A stretch of 64,000 bases of DNA from Monosporascus cannonballus. Lineage: Eukaryota; Ascomycota; Sordariomycetes; Xylariales. The translations under genes were made by a program, and so were the position numbers. Each line of letters opens with the position of its first letter. Position 1 is the stretch's first letter. Where the stretch lies: NCBI GenBank assembly GCA_004154925.1, contig QJNS01000239.1, positions 1 through 64,000 on the forward strand. The letters run 5' to 3'. Under the pieces are notes generated by a model, which was not told the DNA's origin, did not search any database, and saw nothing but the letters and a program-made list of their open reading frames with translations. Positions 11,743 through 22,950 of this stretch are shown piece after piece.

Positions 11743-12056
11743 TAGTTTTCGTTTTACGACGTTTTAAATGGTTAAATTTATTTAAAAACTAAATAGTACG
11801 ATTAAGAAGCTTGGTATTATACGCTTAATATTATGGCTATTAACGATAAATGCGAAATAATTAAATAAAAAATTAAATGAAGCTTTTTCAATAACCAGCG
11901 TTTTTAAATAACGGGTCGTAGTTACGTAATAGTTAATTATAAAAATAAAAATACCCGTTTTATAATACGATCGATTATAACGTATATATTTTTACAACGG
12001 AAAACTACTGTTATTATTTACCAAAAAAGGTTTTTTTAAAAAAATAAAAGAAATCA

Positions 12057-12206
12057 TTACGGTTTAGATGGTACCGTACAGGCTCCAGTTATGTATACAG
12101 CTGTAAGCACTAGGATAATTGCCACGATTGCGATCATTCCACCGATCTTTTGTCTTTGCCTCTGATGATGTAGCGGTATAGTGCAGCCGTAACAAAAATA
12201 CGGCAT
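12057..12206 (-). CDS. 49-residue single-pass membrane microprotein candidate in an un-RIPped island
   Basis: A complete ATG-to-TAA frame of 50 codons on the minus strand. The N-terminus 'MPYFCYGCTIPLHHQRQRQK' has two Cys and a basic/His-rich stretch. It is followed by a strongly hydrophobic segment (about residues 22-40, 'GMIAIVAIILVLTAVYIT') and a short tail 'GACTVPSKP'. This predicts a small tail-anchored or type II/III membrane protein with Arg/Lys on the N-terminal side. No signal peptide is evident. The striking point is composition: the island is near-normal in GC and coincides almost exactly with the frame, while DNA on both sides is AT-rich, RIP-degraded LTR element sequence. It lies antisense between the two LTRs of the miniature element. 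I do not recognise the family. It could be a captured exon of a host gene, a cargo gene, or a chance frame in a captured fragment. Confidence 0.45.
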   Translation of the reverse strand: MPYFCYGCTIPLHHQRQRQKIGGMIAIVAIILVLTAVYITGACTVPSKP

Positions 12207-12364
12207 AATTTTAAAACTTTTTATTTTAATTAAGTTAGTTGAAGCGTAACGTTACTCGCTTTTACGAAAGCGACTTTTGGAAATATAATTTTATATAACT
12301 GAAAAAATGAAAAACTTACTAGAAAAATTTTTTAAAAGCAGGATTTTTTTAAAAAAACAAATCG

Positions 12365-12710
12365 TATTATGATTTGATAAATCACGATCTTTAAGAACGA
12401 TCGTAATAAAAATAATTAAGAAAATTAATTAAGTTAAGTTATGTAATAAATTACTAATTTATTAATAATAAGCTAGTAAGTCAAATTATAAACTTATTCG
12501 TAATAAGTTAATAAGACTGATATAAATATACACGTTTATTATATTCGTAATTTAAATAATATTAATTTGTAATATATTTTCTGTGCCTAAAATATCCTTA
12601 GCATTACGAAACGTAATTAAGTTGTTTTATTATATAGATTTTTATAATATTTCTTCTAATATAAACCCATACGATTCAAGTTTATTAGTTGATCAAATCT
12701 TTAGCCATTA
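12365..12710 (+). repeat. right LTR of the miniature element
   Basis: About 346 bp, aligned with 11487-11742 and, inverted, with the F LTR. The shared inner words appear as 'acgattcaagtttattagtt' (RIP-altered). It ends TTTAGCCATTA. Confidence 0.6.
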
Positions 12711-13015
12711 TATATCGCCGACCCACTGGCGATATAGCGCAATTGGATATAGTTATGATAAAAATTTGATATAAAATTTGGTTTATTTTTATAATATAGT
12801 TTATATATATATAAATGTACAAAAACGAATGCGGATTTCGCATTGAATTATACGATTACAACTAGACCTATCAGAGCGTACTTTACCAGACTAGAATGCA
12901 AAGAAATATCCCAATTTAATAAGATGTAATTATTTCTAGAAACTGGGTCATAGTACGAAGTAGTTAAACACTAGTGTGATCCAATTGGCAACTGGCTCTC
13001 GAGATTTGTCAAACG
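12711..13015. other. left genomic flank of the F insertion, no gene
   Basis: Moderately AT-rich, less damaged than its surroundings from about 12840 on. By the target-duplication argument, 12841-13020 is the DNA that was contiguous with 51844 onward before element F inserted. No frame or RNA gene is supportable; a tRNA-like stretch near 12720 was considered and rejected. Confidence 0.5.
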
Positions 13016-13020
13016 TTGCT
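13016..13020 (+). repeat. left 5-bp target duplication of element F
   Basis: TTGCT immediately before the TGTGACG start of the left F LTR. The same TTGCT is found at 51844-51848 directly after the right F LTR, 38.8 kb away. Confidence 0.8.
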
Positions 13021-13326
13021 TGTGACGTCTAAGCGGTTTAACCAACTATTAAACCTAAGTCGTACGAGTTTATGTTAGTAGGAATATCGTGAGATTCTAA
13101 GCAATGGATACAGTAAGTGGTTACGTTTCGTAATATTAAAGGTATTTTAAATAACAATATTTTATTATAAATTATTATTATTTTATTAATTATTTTTAAT
13201 CATATCATTTATCGTAATTGTGAGTTTTAATAATTATAATTATATATTACGTAATTTATACAGCATTTTATTCTATCTTTATTAACATAATCGTTTTTGT
13301 AGATCTAGGCTTATTAGATCGTAATG
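13021..13326 (-). repeat. left LTR of element F
   Basis: 306 bp. The first 130 bp match 20440-20566 and the remainder matches 51622-51843; the start also matches the solo LTR at 22951. The first part is little mutated ('ggtttaaccaactattaaac') while the rest is heavily AT-shifted. The end has decayed from CGTAACA to CGTAATG. Confidence 0.8.
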
Positions 13327-16300
13327 CGATTTTTTTCTAAAATTTTATTTTACTACTTTTCTTTTTTAATAAGTGTTTACTTTTCTTATTACGGCTTTTC
13401 GTATTTTTAAAATTTGTTGTAAATTTCGTTATTTTGCAGTTCGTCGTATCGGGTTAATAAAAATATTTTTAAAAAATTGATTTTAAATTTATATCTTATT
13501 TTTAGTATATTTAAAAGATTTATTCTACGGAATCATGGAAAATATTTCATATTATAATGAATATATAGTATGCGGTTAATTCTGTAATGGGCTAAGTATT
13601 TTATTTTATTTTTTTTAAAAAATATTTGTTATAAATAGTAACGTTTTAAACGAGAAAAGATTTTGGCCAAAAAACGTTTGTTAAAGTTTTAACGTCGTTA
13701 TTTCGAAATTTAACGTTAATATTAAGAAAAAAATAAATAAAGATTTAACGCGATTTATTCGATTACGTAAATAAGAAAAACTTTAATTCGTTCCAAAAAT
13801 ATTATAATAATATAACGTAACTTTTAGTTTTAAGATAAAGTAAAAGAGTATAAACAAAGAAAAATAGAAGATATTATGACGGCCGTATAATTGTATAAAT
13901 ATAAGTCGTTATTTCCTTTAATTTATCCGGTTTCTGTTTATCGGATTAACTTTTTATTAATTTTAACTAAAATATTGTTTTTATAATTTTACCGTTATTG
14001 CTAAAAGTGTTTTAATTAATATAAAGCGTTAATAAGATTTTTAACGAGTTTTTAAATATTTTCGAAATTTGGATAATTCTTTTTCAATTTGGTATTAGGT
14101 AAATCCATTTTTTATATATTAAAGATTTTCTTTATTTTATATACAGTTTTGTTTTTTATTTTTATAGCGTTTCGTTCCGTATAAATTTTAATGATATTTG
14201 TGATTAATTTTGATAAGAATATATAAAGAACCGAATAGATTTTAATTTTAAATAAAACCTTTAATTTATAATTATTTTCTGAGATTTTTTTAGCGACTTT
14301 GAATAGACGAATATATTTAAAATCGAGATTTTTATTGCGTTTTGTTGTTGAAATATCTTTTTATAATAAAATAAATTGTTTTTTTATAAAAAGGTTAACC
14401 TGCTTATCGCTTCTTAGTTATAATATTTATTTATTTATTTATCTGCGAATTTCAATTCCATTTTCATTTTTTAGTAAAATTATTAAGCCTATTTGGACGC
14501 AAGTATTATTTTAAGATTAATTAATTTATCGTATATATTTTTATAACTATTTGATATAAAACGGAAATTTGTGTTTACTAATATTGTTTTAATAGTTTTA
14601 TAATAATTAATATTATATATTGATTACATAATAGATAACTTTGAATTATTATTATTTTATTCATAATTAATATAGTAATTTTAATTTATTTTTAATATTT
14701 AGTTGAACTGTTTTATTTATTTACTCGTTTTAAGTTAAAATGTGTTAAATGAATTATAATTTAAATTAATTTATAATATGAATCTTTGTTAAAAATTTGA
14801 AATAAACGTAATTTATTTAGAGAAAATAATTTCGTACAGTAATATATATATATATTAAAAATATTTGTACAGAAATATATATTATTTATATGATATTACT
14901 ACTTTTAATAACGAAAGAATAAGAAAACTACGTAAATCTATCGTTTATTTCGAAAATATTATTACAATGTACTTTTATTATTAGATTTTTCGATAAAAGA
15001 ATTTAATAATAGAATTTATAAAAATTAAATAATATAATTGTTTTAAACTTAGTGGGAATTAAAAGTTTATATATAACTTATATTGTTATATTTTAACTTT
15101 ATTCTAAAGATTATATGATAGTCGTACTTTTTAAATTATTATTTTTATTTTTAAAAAGTTATAAATAATTTAAAATAGTTTCTTAACTTTATATATTTTT
15201 AGACATTTATGCAATTAATATTTATATATATTGCGTATTACTTTTGTATCATAGGTTTCCGCAATATATAATTTATTTATTTATTTATTATTTGATAAAA
15301 TATTCTTATACTTTTTAATTTTTTAATATATGTCGTATATTATAACCCGTATCATTTTAATTTGATATAAACGTAAATATCGTTTTAACGGAATGTTAAA
15401 AATTACAAAATTAACTTTAATTAAAACTTTCGCAATTTAAATGTTTGCTTACGATATTTATTTTACTACTTTTCGAATTCTTTTTATAAATAATAACGAA
15501 ATCGAAATTCGTTATTTTTTTACGTATCGTAATTATCGATTCGTAAGTTTTTTAGTCGTGGTAAAACGGGTAAAAATTTAATAATTCGTATAAATCTTAA
15601 TTTAATAAAGGTTTTCTTTTAAGAAATATTTAAAGTTTTAAAAAGCTATAATAACAAACATAAACGTTTTAAAATAATATAATAAAATTTCATTTTTTTA
15701 TATTTATATAGGAAAAATGCCAAAAAATATAATTTGAAATATCAATTTGTAATTTAATCAAACTTATTGAATTATATATAATCAATATCAATTTAATAAG
15801 AATTATATATTTAGTTCTTTAAAACGATTATATAAATTCTTTTTTTTAAAATAAGGTTAGTTAAAGGTATAATAATTTCATTAAAGTTTTAGATAAATGT
15901 CTGGTAATAATTAGTAATCCGAAGAATACTTATATTTTTTGATTATTGTTAATATGTATTATTTTAAAATTACAACGATTTGTTGCGAGTTTATTTTAAT
16001 ATATTCCAAATTAGTAATATATTTTAGATATTTTAAGTTTTATTTATGAAATTTCTTTTTGCGTTAATTCTTAATTTAGTGTTTGATTTAACTCAAAATA
16101 TTTTATACACGTAATTTATATATTCTTTTTATTTTAGAATAAATCAGAATGTCGTCGAAGAAGTACATAATAAAAACGTTGAAGTACTTTCGTAATAAAT
16201 AATTTATTATTCGTTAAAACGTTATTAATACGTTTATAAGCTTTAATAATGTAATTAAATATTTAAATGATTTGTATTTTATTTTAAAAATGCTTTATTT

Positions 16301-18311
16301 ATTTTTTTAAATTTTAATAAAACTATATTTTTAAAATTATATGTCGTAAATTATTAAATTCTATAAAACTTGTTTTTTATCCTAATAATTAAAATATTAA
16401 TATTCGATATTTGATGATAATATCGTTTAATTTTTTATAATTAACTATAAATTAGAATGTATTCTTTTTAATAAGAAATATGTAAAAGATTTTAAAAATA
16501 ATGTCGAAAATTAAATTAATTTTTATAATCGATTTTCTCAATAGTCTTTCAGAATACATATTTCGTTTCCGTTAAAATTATAAATAAGATAAAACTTTGT
16601 AAATAAGTTTTTTTTAAAATTATTTCGTAACTTCTTTTTTATTCTATTCTTATAACTTTATATTTAATTTTTTTTAAATATTCTTTATATATATTATATT
16701 ACAATATCATATTAATTAAAATCTTTTAAATTTAAAATTATTATTGTAGACAATTATTTAATTATATAAATTTCGTTTTAATAATAACACTATGTTATAT
16801 TTTTTATTACTTATTTTCTATTTTTGTAGTTTATCCTTTTAAGTAATAAGGTATTCATCGTATCTTTATATTTATATTTGTCGTTAGTTTTGATTAAATA
16901 TTAAAGTATTAATTTTCTTTTTATTCATTAACGAGATATTCAGCGAATTATACGTAATTACTCTCTATATTTATTAAATTTTAGTATTAATATATTTATA
17001 GAAATTTTAAAATTATAATATAATCATTTAGTAACACGATATCGAGATTAATTGTTTAATATCGTTTTTAAATAAAAACTTGAAAGCAATTAATTTTGCG
17101 TAAATTGCTTTCACTATCGTAAGTAAAATCTTAATTTTCGATATTCGTAATTATATAAGATTTTAATTTTAATTTTTATTTAGAATTTCGAAATTTATCA
17201 TTATAATATATTAAAACGTTTTAAATTATATATTTAAATTAATATGTCTGCGTATTTGTTTTTTTAGTTATATTAAAAGTTTTAATTAATTTATAATACC
17301 TTTTCTTAATATATAACTTGTTTTTCTATATAGCGTATAAAATTCCATTAATACTTTTATAATTTGTCGTTTTTTTAATAAAATCTCTAAATAAAGTATC
17401 GAAAATTTCTTTTAAACTTATTTTTTATAAAGTTTATAATAAACCTTAATTAAACATAAAAACCCGTAGTAATCTTTTAATACTATACTTTTACAATGCG
17501 TTAAATCTTTTTTAAAAACATTTATAATTATATTAATTATAAAAATAAATCAGGTTTCTTTAAGAATAAAATTTTTTCCTTAATTTTATAATATTATTCG
17601 TCTATTAATTGCGTTTTATAAAATAATAATTCGAAAATATGTATATTATAGTTTATTTATTTTATTATTTCCGGTTTAATTAAAAAATCGAATCGTTTTT
17701 TATATATACTTTCGATACGTTAATAAATGATTTTCTTTTATAAATTTTATACGGAACTATCGCGCTATTTATAATATACGGCGTATATCTTAGTATATAA
17801 ATATGGAAATTTTAAATAAACCCTTTTTATTTATTTTTAGTATTTTTTAATTATTCTTTTGAAGTGTATTATTATTTCATTAACGGTTTCTAAGTTAATT
17901 TTTGAGTTTTTTATATTTTGCGTGTCACTGTTTATTATAATAGCTTTATGTCGTACGAGGCCTAGATTTTATCAATAATTTTATTCTTTATTCAGAGGTT
18001 ATTTTTAACTTATTTTTTAACATAAATATTTTATAGTTATAAAACGATACTGTAGATTTTGATACATATTTTAAAAATAACCTATCTTGTCTAGGTTGTG
18101 ATGTTTTATATAAATGTTTATTTCCATATTAGTTTTTTACGGGGTTTATAAGTTTTAATATTATATTATAGAATATAAATAATATATCGTATATTTCTTA
18201 ATCAAATACATAGTTTTTATATTTTAAACTATATTTGTTTATATCCCGTTTGTATAAGTTATTATTAATTTTAATAATTTTAATACAATATCTATATTAA
18301 TTCTTACATTT
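13327..18311 (-). pseudogene. gag-pol remnants of element F
   Basis: Very AT-rich interior of element F with no open frame of note. The one secure landmark is the reverse transcriptase active site on the minus strand at 16151-16165 (YFFDD followed by ILIYS). By Gypsy gene order, integrase and RNase H should lie at lower coordinates and gag beyond about 17 kb, but I could not place them. Several short plus-strand frames here are composition artefacts. Confidence 0.6.
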
Positions 18312-18476
18312 TGTCACGGGCCAAGGGCTTTAGTGGAATGATTAGCGTAGCGCTAATCCCGTGGCTCCTATATATATAGCTAGCTGCTCCCACCTATCTT
18401 CTTAGTTATTCCCTAAATTTCTCAATAAACCTGTTATAGCCTATATCCTTAGTTATTACGTATGCAGCCTTTTACA
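18312..18476 (+). repeat. 5' LTR of the gag-only element
   Basis: 165 bp, relatively well preserved compared with its surroundings. It contains 'tatatatatagctagctgct', a TATA-like stretch that could be the promoter. Confidence 0.75.
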
Positions 18477-18559
18477 TATTGAAAAAATCTCCTTTTTCGC
18501 AAACGGTCCGTTACCGTAAAAAGTACGCTAATACTATACACCCGTTATTCGTACATAAC

Positions 18560-19400
18560 TTATTTGCCATAGATATCGAAAAACCGCGCCGTCAGGTTTT
18601 ACGAACCGTTCGTAAGCTATAAAGCCGTAAAAACTATAACGCCTAAAAGCTCGAAATAGATAAAAAGTTATTTGTTAACGGAAAGGCGATCGGCATTAAT
18701 CGTACGCAGCTTTTTTATATTTAAGGAACCTTTAACCGTTAATTTTAAAAATCGACATTTCTGCCATATATACAGAAAACCTTAAAAAAGCAAAATTCCT
18801 AAACCTTTTTAAATTATATTACCATTATGTTAGAAAAACTTAATTAAAAATAAAAAGCTAATTAACGTTTAATTAAATTACGTTAACGTAACGCTTAAGC
18901 AGTATCTGAATATATTCTTATATTCGAAAATACTTTTTACCAAGTAAAAAAAACGAATAACCGGATAAAGCTAAAATTCTTTTTATTAATTTCGGGCCTT
19001 AACGTCGAAACGAAAAAGCAGTTAAATTATAAAAAATAACCTGATATTTTAAAAAAATTCGCGTAATTTCTTAGCCGTTTGAAAATATCGTTCTTAACGG
19101 CCTTTATCCTAACGCGTTTATACGTAATAATTTTCTAGTCGGAAAATAATGTTATAAAAAGTATAGAAATCGATACGTTAACTGCTAATTATTAACATAA
19201 GCGCCGCTGGCAAACAAAAAAGCATTATTTAAGATATAACGAAACGGGGCATTTTCGAAGAAATTATCCCAAAAAGAAAAAAGTTGCCGCCCGATATATT
19301 GGCGCTAACAAAGCCCTAAAAGTTCCGTTATTACTTAAATAATAAAAAGAAACCGTAAAAACGTTCGATAAAATATAAAAAAACTTAAATAAACTTAACA
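18560..19400 (+). pseudogene. gag with zinc knuckle, RIP-mutated
   Basis: Plus-strand dead frame inside the 1.5-kb element. At 19226-19267 it reads 'YLRYNETGHFRRNYP', which is a CCHC zinc knuckle (C-x2-C-x4-H-x4-C) in which all three Cys codons have become Tyr (TGY to TAY, a G-to-A change) while the Gly-His core and following basic run 'KKKK' survive. Upstream there are charged helical segments typical of capsid-like gag. Downstream the frame ends before the 3' LTR without protease or RT motifs. Confidence 0.65.
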
Positions 19401-19659
19401 TTTACAAAACGTTAAAAGAATTAACAAAAAAAGCCTTAGGGAACATAATGCGAAAATATAAAGCTAATAACGCGCAGCGTACCAGAAACGGACGGGCGTA
19501 AAGTACGTAACGTAATCTCTCCGTAATTATCGAAAGATTTTTCAAATTAAAATTTGTGAATATCGCCGCCTTAGAACAAGGTCCCTAAAAGGGTATTACG
19601 AATAAGTATTTGCCGCGCAATAGAAAAAAAACGAAAATTGGATTTAGAAAAGAAAATTA

Positions 19660-19826
19660 TGTTACGGGCCAAAGGCCTTAGTAAAGGGATTAGCGTAACG
19701 TTAATCCCGTGGCTCCTATGTATATAACTAGCTGCTCCTACATCTCTTTTTAACTATTCCCTAGATTTCTCAATAAACTTATTATAGCCCATATCCTTAG
19801 TTATTACGTATATAGCCTCTTATACA
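19660..19826 (+). repeat. 3' LTR of the gag-only element
   Basis: 167 bp, partner of 18312-18476, slightly more AT-shifted. A purine-rich tract lies immediately upstream. Confidence 0.75.
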
Positions 19827-20439
19827 CTTTAAAAATATAATATTTTTTTAAAATTAACTCTTTTTAATTCTTTATAAAATAACTTAATATAGGTATTATT
19901 TCGTCGTTATTTTATTTTATTTTAAAAATAAAAGTTTCCAATATTATTATATATTTCAAAACCATTTTATAATATAATTTAAAAATTTATTATGCTATAA
20001 TACGTTTTTTATCGAGATTTTCGAAATTAACGTAATTATATAAAACTTTACAGATAAATATTTTCAATTAATTTCTATATATTTTAAATAATTTCTTATA
20101 ATAGGTCTGAATTTATTAAGAACGTTTTTTATTAAAAAGGTTATAATAACGAAAACTGTATTTACTGGTTTTTCGAATTTTTAAAAGTAAAAATGTAATT
20201 TTATTTAAATTTAAAAAATATTGTATATTATTTTTTAATCATAAAGTTCAAGGATTTAAATTTTCAGTTTTAATATATTTATTTGTATTAAATTTAACGT
20301 AAATTATTGAATTTAAGATTTTAATTTTTAAATTTTATAATAATATTAAACTGTTAGAAAATCATTTACTTTATCAAATAATATAATCATTCAATATATT
20401 ATTCGAAACGAAATATTATATTTAAATAAAAATTTATAG
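19827..20439. other. interior of element F, 5' side in element sense
   Basis: AT-rich degraded DNA between the gag-only element and the right F LTR. It should contain the 5' leader, primer-binding site and start of gag of element F on the minus strand, but none can be recognised after RIP. Confidence 0.45.
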
Positions 20440-20566
20440 TATATAACTATTAAATAGTTTAATTACTTATTAGATTTAAATAGTATAAATTTATATTAAT
20501 AAAAATACTGTAAAAGTTTAAACCCAAAAATATAATAATTAATTATATTTCGTACTATTAAGAGTA
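20440..20566 (-). repeat. right LTR of element F, first part
   Basis: Aligns with 13021-13145 (for example 'tttcgtactattaagagta' against 'tttcgtaatattaaaggta'). It stops exactly at a TA dinucleotide, where the pogo transposon begins; the remainder of the LTR resumes after a TA at 51620-51621. Confidence 0.75.
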
Positions 20567-20692
20567 ACGTACCACACAACCGAATCGGCCATATAAGCGA
20601 ATCGGCCAGCTTTCTTTACTTTCTAACCTTCTAACCCCAATCACTAATTTTTCAACATCAATAACGTAGAACGTCTTATAAAAAAAACTAGG

Positions 20693-20917
20693 ATGAATTT
20701 AGCTATTTAAGCTAAAAAACGAAATCCGAAGCTTATCTTTAAAAAACTTTATTCTATATATAATATCCTCAAATTTACTTTAAAAAACCGATATTACAGT
20801 CGACGCGCCCGAGCCGACATTATTCCCAATTCGCAAAAATTAACGTTAACTGAAAAAAAATTCGATTATCGACCGAATTCTTAACCTAGATATGCGAACG
20901 TTTCCTATCCGACTTCA
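20693..20917 (+). pseudogene. pogo transposase copy 3, N-terminal piece
   Basis: From ATG at 20693: 'MNLAI', stop, 'AKKRNPKLIFKKLYSIYNI', then 'RRARADIIPNSQKLTLTEKK' and, after a one-base frame shift, 'ILNLDMRTFPIRL'. This is the usual psq-type helix-turn-helix DNA-binding start followed by the CENP-B/Tc5-like domain of fungal pogo transposases. The frame is lost at about 20917, where foreign sequence begins. This piece is much less RIP-mutated than the rest of the gene. Confidence 0.65.
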
Positions 20918-22875
20918 GTTTACCTCAGCTAGCTCAGGCCTCCCTGGCTCGTTTTCCCAATTTCTTCAAAGTCACTCAAGTACCGCTCCATGACGCTAAA
21001 TATTAACCAATTAAATCTCAAATCCTCGTAACGAATTAGCGAGGCCTAAATTGTAATTACGTAAAAATGGCTTTATTTAATACATTTGCTTTTTCAAAAC
21101 AACAAAATTTATAATAATTTAATAATACAACGTTTTTTTATAAATATAAATATATATATATTGTTATTTTTATTATACCTTATTATTAATATTATTTTGG
21201 TTTTAATTAAAATTTATTTGTTATTTTTAAATTTTAACGTATATAATAGTTATAACTTAAGCTTATTACGTTATTATTTTCCTTTTTAAAATACGACAAA
21301 TTCGAAATTTTTTAATTCTATCGGGTTACGCCTTTAAAGCAGAATATACGTACGTATCTTTTAAATTTCTGACATTAATATAAAACAATTAATACAATAT
21401 TTAAAAATCTTATTTATAAGTAAGTTTTTTGCGATTATTTAAGCCGAATTATTAATTCGACTACATAAATTAACTAATTAATGAATATATTAAAAGAAAA
21501 ACAAATATGTAAACGGTTATTAATATATAAAAATTAGCAAGAATTTTTAATTTCTGTTAATTAAAATCTTATTATATGTAAATATTATAATATATTATAT
21601 AAAACATTTATAACTTTCGTAAAAACATTTAAATTTTATTAGCTGGTAAAAAATTATTATTTAAAATTAACCTAATTAATATTATTTTAAACGAAAATTA
21701 ACGTTTTATAAAAACGTTTACCCTTAATTGCATTAAATTTTTAAACCAAACAATTATATATTTAAGCAAAAAATAATAATGGTAAAATACGAAACAGAAA
21801 ATAAAACGGTTTTATAATAATAATAATTCGGATATTTTTATATATCTTTTTTAATAATTTTAATTATTATGGTTAAAATAATTTCCTAAATTTACGGTAA
21901 TTATTTACCTTATTTATAAAACAGGTTTTTATTATTTTCGGGGTTATTACGAGATAATATCAATATATAAAAAAGGTTAGGTATTTACGAAAATTATTAT
22001 GCGTTAAATAAAAATATAATTCGGTTAACAAAAGAAATTAAAATAACCGTATTAATTCTTTTGTAATAATATAATTTTAATTAAGATAAATTTTGTTTTA
22101 TAATTAGGTATAATAAGATAATATCGTATTTTATCATAATAATTTTAATATTTAAAATTATATTTATAATATAACGTTTCGGTACGGTAACGTTATAGGG
22201 AATATTATTACTGCCCTTATTTATTATTATAACCGTATCCTTTAAAAAAGTTAAAATAATTTATATTCCGGCTTAATTAATATTATAAAATAAAATAATT
22301 TTATGAAATATTATAATAATATCTGGAATTATATAATATTTTTATTAGTTTATAATTAATATTATCCGGATTTTATTTTCGGTTTTTGTTAATACGTTTT
22401 ATAAATATAATAAGTAAAAATTCCCCGGCTTTATTAAATTAAAATATATACCGTATAATAAATACCGTTCGATTTCGTTAAATGTAATTAACGAAAACGA
22501 AGGTATTATCGATAATACTTATAATATTTATTAAATAATTTTCCAAAAAATATATAAATTTAAAAAAATTTATCGGTTTTCGGAACGTCTTTATTTTATT
22601 TATAAAAATTAGAAAATAATTAGTTATATTTGCAAAATATAAGTTAATTAAGCCAAAATAACTAATTTATAAAATAAGAAATAATAATTTCTTATTATTT
22701 TTACTTTATTCCATATATAAATACACTTCCTGCTTATAATTATGCGTATTTATTGGCCCGATAATATAATCGGAATGTATAAAATATAAATAATTTTGGA
22801 AACGAATTATTAATTTTTAAATAAGATAATATAATTATATAAAAAATCCCCAAAGCTTTATTTTTTCGAACCTTT
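20918..22875. other. left part of the unidentified block
   Basis: 20918-21070 is of normal composition; on the minus strand it has a short frame beginning 'MERYLSDFEEIGKTSQGGLS' near 20995 that ends at a stop. From 21070 to 22875 the DNA is heavily AT-shifted with no recognisable domain. 22871-22875 (CCTTT) is the target duplication of Gypsy 2. Confidence 0.4.
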
Positions 22876-22950
22876 TGTAAGATAATGGACAGCTGTGAGC
22901 TGGGTGAGGTGATCTCCGACCAGTGGTAAAGCGGATTCCAAAAAGTAAGT

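Larger units (their letters stand above)
11487..12710 (+). mobile_element. miniature LTR element (TRIM-like) of the F family carrying a short ORF
   Basis: Two direct repeats, 11487-11742 and 12365-12710, align in the same orientation and match in inverted orientation the LTRs of element F (13021-13326) and the solo LTR at 22951. Shared words include 'ggtttaatagttggttaaat' and the terminal TGTAACGACTTGATAAG. Only about 620 bp lies between them, so the unit cannot encode gag-pol and looks like a deletion derivative mobilised in trans. The A-rich end of the internal part resembles the polypurine region of element F, which suggests plus sense. I could not recover a clear target duplication; the left end abuts the Gypsy 1 insertion. 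The internal part contains an un-RIPped 49-codon ORF on the minus strand (own entry). Confidence 0.65.
18312..19826 (+). mobile_element. gag-only non-autonomous LTR retrotransposon (1.5 kb)
   Basis: Direct repeats of about 165 bp at 18312-18476 and 19660-19826 share 'gtggctcctat', 'tagctgctcc', 'ctcaataaac' and 'atatccttagttattacgta'. Both begin TGT(C/T)ACGGGCC and end TACA. An A/G-rich tract (AGAAAAGAAAATTA) precedes the right LTR and sets plus orientation. The 1.2-kb interior encodes only a gag-like frame with a zinc knuckle and has no room for pol. A target duplication was not clear (CATTT versus CACTT is possible). It is inserted in the interior of element F and is RIP-mutated. Such elements would depend on an autonomous partner for movement. 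Confidence 0.75.

Noticed and set aside
12715..12795. tRNA-like stretch (CCCACTGGCG...GCGCAATTGGATA...GGTTTATT)
   Set aside because: It has a D-arm-like and a T-arm-like segment, but no acceptor-stem pairing can be formed and the anticodon arm is not convincing; at most a decayed tRNA or SINE fragment.
21086..21289. 67-codon plus-strand open frame
   Set aside because: AT-rich composition artefact in degraded DNA, no start context, no domain.
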